DNA from: Antitrichia curtipendula
Lineage: Eukaryota; Streptophyta; Bryopsida; Hypnales; Leucodontaceae
Length of the DNA stretch: 64,000 nt
Direction of reading: 5' to 3'
Assembly (NCBI GenBank): GCA_951230915.1
Contig: OX579636.1
Location: 45,015,912 to 45,079,911 of the forward strand
Shown: positions 25,856 to 38,600 of the stretch, in pieces
How positions within the stretch are numbered: the first letter of the stretch is position 1
Layout of the letters: every line of letters begins with the position of its first letter
The notes under the pieces: model-generated
The model's input: the letters and a program-made list of their open reading frames with translations, nothing else
What the model was told of the DNA's origin: nothing
Database searches by the model: none
Translations under genes and position numbers: made by a program

Positions 25856-28394
25856 TGACGAAAGGGGATTCCAGATTCTCTTAGAATGCATTTTTTGGAC
25901 ACTGGATGAAGAAACTACGCATTTTCAAAGTGCTGAATTTTGTTTTTTGAAAACCGACCATAAGCTCTTGTGAATAGTGGGAGTATATTTTAAGCGAGAA
26001 TCTATAGTGGTCGGTTCTGGAAATTAGGTGTAGTTATTTAAGATTGAGGCAAATTATATTCACAATGTTTTGGAAAGCAATAGAATGGTAAAATCAAGGA
26101 ATTTTTCTCGTGTATTTAAATCAGCTCGTTTTTTTTTCCAAAGCAAAAAAATATTGATAGCTTTCCATTGTTATCCCTAGGCATGGAATTGTGAAAGAGG
26201 GTTCATGATTGGATATGCATATCTTAGTTACTGAACTGTTCCTTGGAAGGCAAGAGACACATGAACTTATTATTTTCTACAGATGATCAAATTTGGAAAA
26301 TTTAGAGTCATATTTTGACTTGGAGATTCCCATTCAACGAGGAAAATTAAAAATTAGCCAAAGTACGAAATAGGGGAAAGGCAAGTGGTGAAAGAAGTTG
26401 TTTTCATTTATATCCAAGTGGTGAAAGGGGGGGGGGGGGGGGGGATAATTCCCATATATGCAATGACAATGACACTATTCCATCAATTTGTGCTAGGATT
26501 CTACAACTAAAAGAAAATCATAACAATGGCTCAAATATCCTATGTGAATGAAGAGTTTAATTGGGATAGTGTGACTAGTTATACTTGGAGGCATGGAAAG
26601 CAAGGGGTTATCCTTTGTTTCTCATTTCAAAAATAGTCTCTCTTTCACAAATTAGTATCAATGATTCCTTAGGTTCTATGTTTTCATTCTAAATATAATT
26701 TAACGTGGATATAAATATTTGAGATGATTAGTTCTAAAAGAAAGAAATTTATTACCAAGGGGCTTTGCCAAAAATGATCAGATTTATAGACCTATAGGCA
26801 CATTATTCATCTCTACAATAATTTAGAAAGTCATATGTCAAATATTATTTGGTGGATGTGGAGTTACACGATGATTTGCTATAAACAGGACAAATTATAG
26901 CAAATAGAATAAAACCACCAGAGAATCAAAAGATTATGTAATTGAGAATATAAAAATTACTTTCTAAACACAATGGACTTTTTGTCTTATTACTTACCAA
27001 TTAAATCTTATTAATCAATTCAAGCATAAGATTTTAATAACAAAATTGCTAACTTTCCAAATCCAAACTTGAAAAGTGGTTGTCAAATAGATATTAAACA
27101 TGTATATATGTTGAATTTTTTAAACAAAATCATTAAGACCGCAATTACTTTCTTGAAATAAAATTTATCCTTATTTTACAAAAGTTTAGATATTGAAACA
27201 TATTAAAATTGTGGTAGAACATATTGTCAATGGAAAGAAGATGGTAATATGTAGATTTTATAAATGATAAATGAACTTATTGAAGTATAGACATTTGCAA
27301 TTTACTCCCTTGTTTTAACAATCATGGTCATAATCAGAAAAATGTCAAATAAATTTTAGTATTGTGTAAAACATATATATTTAAAAATGATGTGACTCAC
27401 TCAAAATTGTTGAATATATTTTGAGGCATAAATTGGGCCTTTTGTTTTTTCATTAGTTAATGTAAAATTTCAGAATCTAAAAAATAAGTATAATATTGAT
27501 TGCATGTGGGATATGAAAGTCATTTGCCAAATCAATATGATTACACATTAACATGGTAATTTTGAAAAATAAATAAATAAATTATAGACTACAAAAATAG
27601 AAACAAAAGTAACAGACCGTATACCTCAAAATACAACTATTATCTTCTAAATGAAACGATCCCTAAATCTTCAGGATGATATGAGAGATGCAATTTATGT
27701 TAATTTTTTTTAGCATGTATTCAAGTCTCGACTCATTAGCTATTTGATTCATACTCCTGTCATTCCTAATTATTTGATATTTTTTCATTGTAGATGTACA
27801 ATTTAACCTCTAAATTTTTTAGATTTTGATTAAAATTGAGATGTATAATAATATATGTCAATCTCAATTTTCTTGAAGTATAAATATATAAAATATTAAG
27901 CACAGTTTAAAAAAATTATATTTGTGGTCAAAGTTGGACAAATCTTTCAAGCCCTTGTCAGATCATTTTAAAAGTATTTAACTTTGAATTTTTCCTAAAT
28001 ACATAATTTTTATTTTTATAAATAAATTTTGGTGAAATGAACTAAAGAGCGTATGAATTTATATACATAAAATGAATATGAAGTCTAAATGTCTTATTAA
28101 TTGTATTCAAGGTACTAATTTTTTTTTCATATTGTGAATTTCGCCATAAATATCCTTCTTTAATTTATTTTATCATTCTATAATTTTAGGCACATGCATA
28201 AAAAATATTAGCATTTTATGATAAATAAGTTTCTTGTACATTCGACAGTGCAAATCACCGCATTCTTTAGAAGCTTCTACTTAAATGAAAAATTAATTTG
28301 AAGATGGTGATAGAAAGATATACATCTGTTCTATACAAGAACAAAAGTTTATTTAATTGCTTAGTGGTTAGGTTCAACATTTTGTGCCAAATAA
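25856..28394. other. AT-rich intergenic DNA
   Basis: No gene seen. There is an uninterrupted G-run of about 18 near 26427-26444. A segment near 26017-26035 (AATTAGGTGTAGTTATTTAA) resembles a reversed R2 terminus. Confidence 0.6.
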
Positions 28395-29306
28395 CCCTTA
28401 ACGGACCAAGGCTACTTTCCTTGTCACTTAGAATTGTCATTTTTGATGCATTCGCTCCAAGAAACAAAGAAACAAACAAATTTAGAATCTAATTGTAGGA
28501 TCTTCTACTTTATTTGTCTGAGATCATGTGATAAACATTTGATGAAGTTTGACCAATATTAAAAAATATTAGCACTCAAAGTTGGAAAAAAAATTTGTTT
28601 TGAATACTAGCTTGCAATTTCATACAACTTTGGTTGCCATATGTGGAATGTTTTTGCACTATGGATTGTGAGCTTAAATTTTTTGTGTTGAAGAATTGAG
28701 ATGAAAGTCTAAGATAGAAATTTAAAAAAACTAAAACTTGGTTTAAGTTCTTTCAAAAATTGTTAATAGAAGTAGGTCCTAGATTGAAAGAAAAACTAAA
28801 TTGTTAATAGCTCTAAGATGGGATTGAAACACAATAATCACAACGGAGAGATTGTTTTAGTAAGCAAATTTAACCTTGTCAAACAATTTTTTGTTTACAT
28901 TTTGTGAAAATTGCATTTAGAAATGAATCATGTAAGTTATTTTTTCAAGAAGATGCTCAAATTGCCCTCCACCCCACCCCACACAAAAAGATTGTTCATA
29001 AGTTTCACATTACTAATCCAAAAGAAATGAATCAAATCTTTACATGTATACAAAAATATGATCTATAAGAAAAGAACAATAATTTTAATTTCAAGTTTTT
29101 ATGGAATACTCTTTTTACCTACCAAATGAATTTTTTTTTTTTTTTTGGTAATACAACTTTAGCTCCCGAACATTGATTGTAATAATAAAAAATTATATTC
29201 CCATGAAGCTAATAATTTTTTCTATCTTATGAGAAAGTTCCAAAAAAACTTACTAAAAATTGAGGTCACAGGAACTTGCCCCAAATCCATTTTGTTCCCT
29301 TAGGGA
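28395..29306 (-). mobile_element. T1 element, copy g (912 bp, minus)
   Basis: The left end ATAA then CCCTTAACGGACCAAGGC is a reversed T1 right end. The right end TTTTGTTCCCTTAGGGA is followed by TTAA (29307-29310). Internal blocks appear in reversed order relative to copy b (TTGTAGGATCTTCTAC, GAAGTAGGTCCTAGATTG, AGAGATTGTTTTAG). Near full length, with one flank mutated. Confidence 0.75.
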
Positions 29307-29832
29307 TTAAATAATTAATCAAAGCTAGCAAGTATAATTTGGCATATGCCTAAAAATAGGAAATTTTGTTTCTTTCCCATTACATTTGAAAACAAAAAAA
29401 ATATCCCCCAAAGTTTGGCATTTATTTTTATAAATTTTTTTGCGGGCACTTATTACCAGCTAAGGTATTCAATTTCAAAACTATACTTTGTTTCACGTCC
29501 ACATGTTCGTCCGTATTAGATTTACGCTAAACTAGAATAATCCACTTGCTATAGGAAATCTAATACATAAGTAAGATCAAATATCTAAGGTGAAAATATT
29601 TTATAAGGTGGACCCCCTTCTAATGCACCACTAACCCTAAATCGCCATCTTCACTCTATTTACATCTCCAAAAGTAATTATGAACCTATGTGGAAGAAAA
29701 CTCTTTTAGAACCAAACTGTGTTCCTTCCTAAATTTTGCATATGGTATCCAAATGCCACGTTTCTTTGGTGTATTGGGAACCTCCTTTCACTTGCCAACA
29801 AGAAAATCAATGAAAATTTGACCAGTCTAATA

Positions 29833-30427
29833 CTAAGGTAACTACACCTAAAATGGCATGCTACCTAAAATCAGGGTTATTTTTTTCATTTTTAATGAAG
29901 TGCCAAAGTGACAATATTGAATGTTATAGTGGTGCTCCAAATTCAACATTCATCCATATATTGGACAGAAAATATCATATTAGCACATATTACATATCCA
30001 TAATTTAGTTTTCATCCATAATCTAACAATTTCATCTAAGATTTTATTTGAATTTGAATTTTTTTGGCAATTTTCCATCTTTTTAGCACCAATTTTTTCG
30101 ATAGGCATGGTGCCAGGCCATCAAATTTGGTGCAATTTTGCACCAAATCGCCAAGAAAAAAAAAACTGATTAAAATCTCACACTATAGATTCTTGCCTAA
30201 AATGTACTCCCATTATTCACAATAGTCTATAATCGCTTTTAGGAACACCTACTTTCAACACTTTGAAAATTTACAGTTGATTTCATATGATGTCCAAAGA
30301 ATGCATTATAAGAGAATCTAGAATCCCCCTTTCACTACCAACACCACTCCACAAAAAAAAATTCAATATAATAATGGGAACCATGCTGAATTGTTTATTT
30401 GTGCAATTTTAAGTGTAGTTACCTTAG
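29833..30427 (+). mobile_element. R2 element, 595 bp, TA-flanked
   Basis: Left end CTAAGGTAACTACACCTAAA and right end read inward CTAAGGTAACTACACTTAAA match at 24 of 26 positions. TA dinucleotides flank both ends (29831-29832 and 30428-30429), as in Tc1/mariner-like MITEs. No coding capacity. Relatives: 14170-14430 and probably 36290-36480. Confidence 0.75.
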
Positions 30428-30439
30428 TAAGTAGTAACT

Positions 30440-30600
30440 AGGCCCAGTTGCCAAAAGTGGCAGTTTTGCGGGGTACGCACCTTACGTCTGCCCCGAAACC
30501 AGGGCAGCTTCGGGTTCAATTCTTTGGTCCACTAGGTGGTGATGTCCGGGATGGGGGGGGGGGGGCGGGGGCGGGGTGTGCTATGTATGTTAACATATAA
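30440..30600 (+). other. GC-rich patch with B-box-like motif
   Basis: A GC-rich segment immediately beside R2 contains GGGTTCAATTC, which fits an RNA polymerase III B box, about 60 bp downstream of a weak A-box-like GGCCCAGTTG, and then a G-run (about 30556-30580). This could be the head of a tRNA-derived SINE. No tRNA cloverleaf could be drawn, and the call is weak. Confidence 0.25.
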
Positions 30601-33600
30601 AATATCAAATTCCCATTGAAGTTACTGGGTCCGCTTCCTTTTCTTGACAAGTTGGTACTCCTTTCAATGTCCTTTCAATGCCTCTATAACTATCGGTCAG
30701 AGGGGCATGCATGTACCGAACATCTTTGTAAGAAATTACCTGGGCTACACTTGTCCATCAGTGGCTGGTGGTGACGAATGGATGATAGGCTGGTTTCCAT
30801 CCAACTTTAAATTACAAAACTCAGTTGCCAACACTTGGCCAGGGAATATGGTAACGTACTGTATGACCTGGGTTGCAAACTACTGTTGGTGCACTCAGTT
30901 TGTACACAAGACAACCACCAAACCATTCAAATATCCGTCCTCAGAAGTGAGTGAGTGTGAGTGAATTTTTGAATTTTTTTTATTGATTGGTGATTCTTAG
31001 TTCAAATCAAAAACAAATTTGGACAAGGATTTTATCTAATCTTAGTTATAAGTTGTGAAGGACAGATTAGAAGAGAAAAGGCATCACCCACGAAGTTATC
31101 GAACCGAACAAAAAGGTAGTAAGGCACAATTTGCATTTTCTAGACGGAGCAGCTTGCTTTGTGATGGATGAAGATTTTTCTTCTGTATGGGGCAGACGGC
31201 ATTGGGTGGGTGGGTGGGTGGGGTCCCTTCCCTTTTGAAAATAGAAAGATCCATCCACCAAAAGCAAATAAATTGGACATTGAAATAAGTGGGGGGGAAG
31301 CATCAACAAGATGTAAGAAAATTTGGTCGCAAAAGAGACCATCCTTGCATAAAATGCATACATTGTTGTGTAAGAATATTGTAGGGTTGGTTTTGGATAG
31401 ATCTATGAATTCTATGTAATTGTATTAGGTGTTGTTTTTGGGTGCATACATGATGAAAATTATCAAGATTTGATATTGCGTGTAAATTTGATGTCAAAGG
31501 ATTCACACTAGTGAATGACGTGCTATATATATATTCTAGAAAACCCAATAGTGCTTCTTCCTTCAAGTGGTTATGACTACCATTGGTCGTCCTTAATTGT
31601 TAAGCTTGTTAAAGTGGTAAAATGTCATGGTTTTTCAATCAATAGCAAATGGTTTTTAAAAAAATCACACTTTCATGATAAATAAGTTGCATAGAAAGAA
31701 ACATATTGACAACAGCAATTATATTATTAGAATATAATTTCTGATGGTGGTTTGTTGAGTGCATTCAATTTGAAGTATTGCTAAGCCTTTTCCAATAGAT
31801 TTGGAACTAAGATGATAAACTACCAAGTGATGTTATTTAAGAAAGTAATGAACAACTTTAACTTTTTATGGTACATTTGAGAATTTGACTTGTAGAAGTG
31901 ACAAACTTGAAATTTCAATTCACGGAGGAGGTTGTAGAAGCCTGTCACTTCTTCTTCCCTCTCCTTCAATTATATTATTAACTTGTACTATTTCATTTAT
32001 ACTAGAAAATAGAGCTACCTTTAAGTTCCTAACACTTAATGGTCTTAATCTACTCATTTCATGTGCTAATTGTACATAAAACATGATCATCCATATATAC
32101 CACTCACTGATAGAAACACCATATATCAGCAGAAATGACATTGTAAATAACGTTTACTAAAAATGAATCTACAAATAAGAGTTCTAAGCAATATTAATCT
32201 GTATTGTTTAATGTTGAACATGTGTCATTCATCACTAAAATTATTTTTGAAAAGGTCAAAAAATTTAACAATCATGATATTACACCATTTTAATAGGTAA
32301 TTTTTAACCAATGCTAATTGTATAGGATAGCACAAACAAAACTCTTTAATAAAACATTCATACCATTAAACTTAGTTATAGTCATCCTCATTCTTGATAT
32401 TTTGATGATGAAAGCTAATATGTGGTCTCTACTTGCTTAAAGAGAGGATGCAATTTGGAGGTTCAAAATTCAAGTTTTTGGTGTTCAAAAGTCATTGACC
32501 TCTAATCTATTTAGGGTTTATTATAGTCTTACTTGAAGTTGGGCATTTTTGCATTACAAAATTACTTCTTCAATAACCTGCTAAGGAACATCTTTCACAC
32601 ACTAATTGTCATGCATAATTTGATTGTTTAATAAATTAATCATTTAACTTCTAAGAGATTGCTAGACCTAGAGTAGTATTATAAATGTTCTTTGGAAGGA
32701 GGTAATCCAAGAATATATTATTTATTATGAATGATCAAATTTAAAAAAAACTATAATTATATTTGGAATCAACAATTGTAAGATTATAATATCCAAAACT
32801 AACCACTTCAAAACAAGTGTTTTTTTATAAAAATAAAAATAAAAATTTAAGGAATAGAGAAATAACTCCAACTATTAATTCTAAGTTGACGTATATTGAG
32901 AGTTTTTTTTATTTAGGGTCCCACAACTAGTCTCTAACAACACATCATTCACTACACCTAAACCACTTATCTTTGTTCTAGGAAAGATTCTATTATATGT
33001 ACTAATAATTTTGAAATGAAATGTCATACACAAATTTTGAATTGGAAGGTAATGATAGTTAGTATATGTCAACTAATAAGCTTATGTATTTTTTGAGTGG
33101 GATTTAATAATTATAAGAATTTAGAATATTGGATATGCAATTATATGCTTTATAGAAGTGTTTTTTGTTATTATTTTAAGAAAGAAGGTAATTAGTAGGT
33201 AAAGTTTGTTTAATTTCCAATTTTATTTATGAAGTGGGATACACATTGAGTATTTAATGGTGATTTTATGGATATTATTTTGTATATTTTTTATATCTTA
33301 ACAGCTTCAAAAGTTTAAATATGTCTCGTAGTTTTGATAAAGATGATATATGAGTAGCTCTTCTAGCATGATAACCGTAAGTGATTCTACAATTCATTTA
33401 TTGTTTTGAATGATTTGCATGAGTGGTTGATATTTGTTGATTTTCACCTTGATTGATTTTGGTGAAAAGAGGTCATTTCAATAAATAATAGCTCAATGAA
33501 TTGGAATGAATGTTATTTTCTAGTGTTGGTATGCTAGGAAAAAGGATTTTTGTATGGAGTGTTTGTTACACATCAAATGTCTAAATAGAGTGTTGATGTT

Positions 33601-34752
33601 CACTCATTGTTTGTATAATTATCATGGAATGGATATCTCCATGTTGAGAATGAGTGTTGAAGAGTGCTGTCTTCAAATGTGCTTGCAATCATTAGGGGTA
33701 GACATCTAGGCTTGGCATTAAAGACAAAAAGTTTAGGGATTTTTTAGCTTAATTTATTGTGTCTTAGTATTTGTAGAATTTGCTTTGATAAGTGGTTTAA
33801 TGCTTCATAATATTATGTGAATTAAAGTGTCTATTTGATGTAAGTTGCATAAAGGACATAGTGTAAACAATTATTCATTTGGCCCAAAATAAGTGTTTAC
33901 GAACAAAGCCCATATATTACCCACATCTGAATTTAAATAAATGTGTTATTTAGATTCTTGGTTCGAAATTCAAATTATAAATGCTCTATCAAGTGTTGAA
34001 TTTAACAAATGAAGGAACCTCATTGCATGGAGCTTCCACAACCTCTAACTTAGGATTGTCTTCCATATGGAGTTGGGGTTGGTGAAGCTCACCAATGATT
34101 GGTGGGATAGAAGTTTAGTTTTTTTAAGAGTCCTAATCCCATTGATGAGCTCGCAAATCCCTACTAAACATAGAAGCCAACTCTTAGTAGGTGACTATGT
34201 CGTCACTAGAGTTAAGATCAATTAGCCCACTAGCTTCTCACAATTTTAGATGGGCTCCTGTAAAAGGACTCCAACCCTTATTTCTATTCAGCCCCCATGT
34301 ACATGTGATGTATATTTTTGTTTTGAAATGAAGATATGAAGATAGAATTGGGATGAAAGTGATTTTGGGATGAGTTACCTTATATGAGCATCAGCTGACC
34401 ACTTTTTACTCGATAAGGGCGGACAAGTTAAAAGAAGAATTATAAATGGTCAAACAATTTGTTTTGAAGAAATCCCAAGTTATTCTATAAATAATATATA
34501 GAAACAAGTAAAGCATAACAATATACATTATAATTGACATAATTTTATATACACAATACAATTTGTAGAATTACAAAAAGAAATCCATCATAATTTTTGA
34601 AAATATCTATATCCATAGAAAAAATCTACATTTATTTTTAATTTTATATCACACAAGTATGAAGGCTAAATAGGAAACTAACTAAAAACTTCCTTCATGG
34701 TAGGCAAAATGTAGGCTCATGTAATCAAATAAGATGCAAAACTTGAATGTAA
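30601..34752. other. Intergenic DNA, no gene recognised
   Basis: The largest frame is 106 residues (30644-30964, plus). It is Cys/Trp-rich but has no domain I know and no supporting splice sites. The rest is short frames in AT-rich DNA. Confidence 0.55.
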
Positions 34753-35412
34753 TCCCTAAAAGGCAAAGTCATTTTTTCTTAAAAAAAACACTCAAAATTG
34801 TTGTTTCTACTACATTCAATAAAAAACACATAAAAATACTATTTTCAAAAATTTAATCATAGGATCTTGTACAACTTTTATAGAAATAGGTGGTAAATTT
34901 TTGTGAAGTTTGAGACTACAAATTGAAAGATATGAGTATTTGAAGTTCAAAATAAAAAACACATAAAAATATTATTTTCAAAAATTTAATCATAGGATCT
35001 TGTACAACTTTTATAGAAATAGGTGGTAAATTTTTGTGAAGTTTGAGACTACAAATTGAAAGATATGAGTATTTGAAGTTCAAAATAAAAAACACATAAA
35101 AATATTATTTTCAAAAATTTAATCATAGGATCTTGTACAACTTTTATAGAAATAGGTGGTAAATTTTTGTGAAGTTTGACACTACAAATTGAAAGATATG
35201 AGTATTTGAAGTTCAAAAAAAGTTTTTTTGGCCCCCACTTGAGAGCTTTAATGACTTTGTCCGTTGTTTTTGAGAAATTTTGGACCATATACTTTAAATT
35301 TAAAAATCTATCATAATGAAGGTAATGTTATATATGTGTCTACCAATTTTCACTTGAAAAAAAGGTGTGGGACACATCTAAAAAACTCTTGCAATGACCC
35401 AATGCCCTTAGA
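34753..35412 (-). mobile_element. T1 element, copy h, with internal triplication
   Basis: The left boundary GTAA then TCCCTAAAAGGCAAAGTC is a reversed T1 right end. The right boundary near CAATGCCCTTAGAATT is eroded. The interior holds three 133-bp tandem units (next entry) built from the T1 section with ATAGGATCTTGTAC, the reverse of the GATCCTAT block in copy b. Confidence 0.6.
34818..35216. repeat. Three tandem 133-bp units, nearly identical
   Basis: Units start at 34818, 34951 and 35084 with the same AATAAAAAACACATAAAAAT start. They differ by only a few substitutions (for example ACTATT versus ATTATT, GAGACTA versus GACACTA). The near identity implies recent amplification of an old element's interior. 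Confidence 0.9.
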
Positions 35413-37539
35413 ATTCATAACACACTAGCTTTTTTTGCAAACACATTTTCTACTTCATACTTTCCATGCTCAAGAATCCCAATAGTGGATTGAAGCATTA
35501 ATTTATCTTTGACATACTCCATGTTTTTATTAAAAACACAAAAAAAACTCCAATTTCTATTGAAATCATAAGGCTAAATAATATGACCTTCCAAGAGTTT
35601 AATATGTCTTGTGGATAATCTTTAAAAATGATTCCCAATTTGTTCCTAACTATATTCTCTTAAATTCAACATCCAATCTAACTTTCCACTAATTAGAAGT
35701 TGGCCACCTCATAAGCTTCCACCTATTGTACATAAATTATACCCTATGTGAAGATCAAATTCAACATAAATTAAGTCATTTTGTAAAAAAAAGTACCACA
35801 TACCATTTTGTGAATGTTATGAAGTGACGTGGACCCCTGAAAATATGATGTGGAAATACAATTTGGACACTGGAATGCCTAATCAGACCTTCATGTACAG
35901 TATGAAAAACTGGGCATTTCTTTGGCCATCATGTGACTTCAAACTATCTGAACCCCTCAGCCAATGACAGAAAAATTAATCAATTCTTCATATGAACTTT
36001 GAAAATTCATTGTTTATTCACATGTGGTCCAAAAATTAAATTCTAAGATTCAATAATCCCCATATCACTTGCACTAAAAAAACAGTACAATTTCACAATA
36101 CTTCAATAAAGAGGAACCTCACTGAAAAATTGATTGCAATTCTGGAATAAATCGAGGGTTAAAAAAACAAAAATTAATTGTGATAATTATACTTACATGA
36201 GAGCCATTATGAATGCCATGTGAAGGCATTTTGAAGGCATTGTTGTGAACCCATCCACTCATTGTGACCTAAGGATAGAGTGTTGCACAAACAAAGTGAT
36301 CATAAAATGTCCCTCTTCTTCTCAAAACTTTGTAGTTTTGTAGTTTATTCATATGGTGTCCAAAAAAATATTTTGAAAATTAATTAAAAAATGTTTCTTT
36401 TATTGATTGCACTCATATAAAGCATCTTTGCACCTAAATAATGGGAACCACGATTGTGTGAAAAATAAAAAGTACACAAACTATAATTGATGATGTAGAG
36501 CATGGAAATTACACTTTTAATATGTATGAGTACTCATGGTAACTTTGAAAGTATTCTTTGCAAAAACATATAAACTTACTGGCATATAAGGAGCAATATG
36601 TCTTGGGGCTTATTACGGGGGTTAACCATTGTTGCAAACCATATAAGGTTTGAAGAATTAAGTGAAAGTGTAACATAGACGCCTTTGATCAGGTGCTTCT
36701 ATAAATTGTATAGGCAACTTTCTTCAATTGTTCCTAGCTAATGCTTTATACAATTGAGTTCAAAACTCTAAATGTGTCTAAGGGGTTACACTCCTTGCAT
36801 TTGTTTAAATTAATGAGGTATATATTCACTATGTGTTTGTCAATCAAGGAGAAAGAAAACCAAGTGATGTTGCTTATGCGACCAAATTTGACACTTGTAA
36901 TCAAATTTTTCTAAATTTTTTATCAATTTGGGTTTTGATGTGCATAGTTGTAGGGAAGTTGTCTCAATTTAATTTTGATAGGTCAATTAAACTTTATTTT
37001 TATTTGAATGTAAAAAGAACTAATAGTCAAATAAGAAAAGTAGAGGAATGGATAATTGGACATGGGATCGGGAAAGCCAACTTGATCAAGATTTGTAGAG
37101 TCATTGTGAAGTTGGAGTATAAGTCCACTTGTCTTTCATTTCTTCAGAGAGCATGTAGTGATTAGGTGACTCCCTCATGTGTGTTTTTTGTACTTGAGTT
37201 TTTATTCAATAGAATTTTCTTTGTGACAATTGATCCACACTTGTGTATGATTTGATTAAGCCGGAGACTGGCTTTGTAATTTGTGTTTTATTTGTTGTAT
37301 TTCCTATTCCACTATAGAATTCCCTGTGAACAAACCTTTGTCACTATACTATAATAAAAATTAACAATACCGTTCAGAGTGTTATTTTTTGGTTCAACAA
37401 CACTTGTAAGAGGCAAGCAATTAGTTTGTGATATCGACATCCAACATGTGTGTTGTATATTTGTGGTGCACTAAGACAGTTTGAATGATGTCCTCAATTG
37501 ATCCATTGCGTCATGGTACTAATACCACATGAATTAATA
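35413..37539. other. Intergenic DNA, R2-like remnants
   Basis: Around 36290-36480 there are R2-like phrases (CATATGGTGTCCAAAA, AATAATGGGAACCA). A 110-residue plus-strand frame at 36833-37165 has no recognised domain. Segment 37190-37440 may be part of another repeat but shows no clear termini. Confidence 0.5.
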
Positions 37540-38600
37540 TGGAAACTAAATGACCATAACATATGTAGAAATAATGAAGACCGGCTTTTTGTCTTTTCAT
37601 AAAATAGAACTTACTTTCTTGGAATCATGCTTATGCCAATCCAATGTTTGTTGCTCATGTTTATTGAATGCCTTGGTATTTCTCAAAACATCCAATAGGC
37701 CTATAGTGTACATCCCACTATTCAATAATTCCTTAAATACTGCAATGGATGGAAAAAGTTGTTTATAGTTATTACATAACCATTGTCCTTGTTTGGAGAC
37801 AATAATCACAAGACCACATTGCAAGCCTCTCCGTGAACCCCTTCACGTAGTCCATGGGTCTCTTCTACTTTAGAATTCTTACTATAATAGGCCTCAAAAT
37901 CTGATAAATTTTTTGATAATTTTTTTTTGTGAAGTGTGATACTTTCAAGCCCCATTTGGGATGCTTTGGAGGCATATATTTCCATGCCGGATAGTACTTG
38001 CTTTTATAACAAATCACCATTTCATCCATAGTAGCAAATTTCCTAACATTCTAAGCTCTCTAGAACTTCAAATGATTATTGCAGATGGCATCAATCAACC
38101 ACCTTACATGGCCTAGTTTGTCATAGCTTGGTATTTTCTATCCCTCTTGTACATAATTAGACTAGTAATGTGCAAACACTTTATCAACAATTCAAATCCA
38201 GATCGAGACATGAAGTTCAAGATAGTGGAGCAATGAAATATAGAACCTTTCATGGACCAATATGATTTTATGTTGGATTGGCGCTTCATGCCTATGCATG
38301 AAATGATAGCCATGAAGACCTTCAACTCTAGTATAGAAGTTGCTCCATGTTTGGACCACCATAAGTCACACCATCCACATTGATCACCATTGCATATTGG
38401 TTTGTCACACCAACAATGCTATGCCAAAAGATGTCAAATACATTGAGGAAAGTAGGAAAAATTTGCTATGAAATATTTGGAGTTTAGTTTATAAGTAATA
38501 AATGTCTTATTCCATGTGGAATAAGTGATACAAATGATTGATACCATCAATATTACTAGGCATATTGTCATCATCATCATCTTTCTCTTCACTAAAGCCC
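37540..38600 (-). pseudogene. Decayed piggyBac (DDE_Tnp_1_7) transposase
   Basis: Read on the minus strand across several frames, this follows the piggyBac transposase order. An acidic N-terminal stretch (near 38590) is followed by NVFDIFWHSIVGVTNQYA (family: FxxF...TNxYA), ELKVFMAIISCIGMKRQ and IKSYWS (38325-38260), then FMSRSGFELLIKCLHI. After a frame change come DKLGHVRWLIDAI, TMDEMVICYKSKYYP and KYMPPKHPKWGLKV, holding the first catalytic Asp in the DEMV motif. After further changes come NVVL, GYVITINNFF (family DNFF, so the second Asp is Asn here), VFKELLNSGMYTIG and KDKKPVFIIST. Stops and frameshifts interrupt it several times and the C-terminal part is not found, so it is dead. The family cuts and pastes DNA at TTAA sites. 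Its own ends were not located, but T1-like remnants lie at 39.7-39.9 kb. Confidence 0.85.

Noticed and set aside
30644..30964. 106-aa plus-strand frame
   Set aside because: No domain, no splice context, and composition like surrounding non-coding DNA; chance cannot be excluded.
34818..35216. CRISPR-like regular repeat
   Set aside because: Units are contiguous 133-bp tandem copies without unique spacers, in eukaryotic DNA.
36833..37165. 110-aa plus-strand frame
   Set aside because: Hydrophobic and basic patches only; no family match that I know and no supporting exons.
37190..37440. Possible LTR or primer-binding site
   Set aside because: I looked for terminal TG..CA, a tRNA-matching site and a second LTR and found none.
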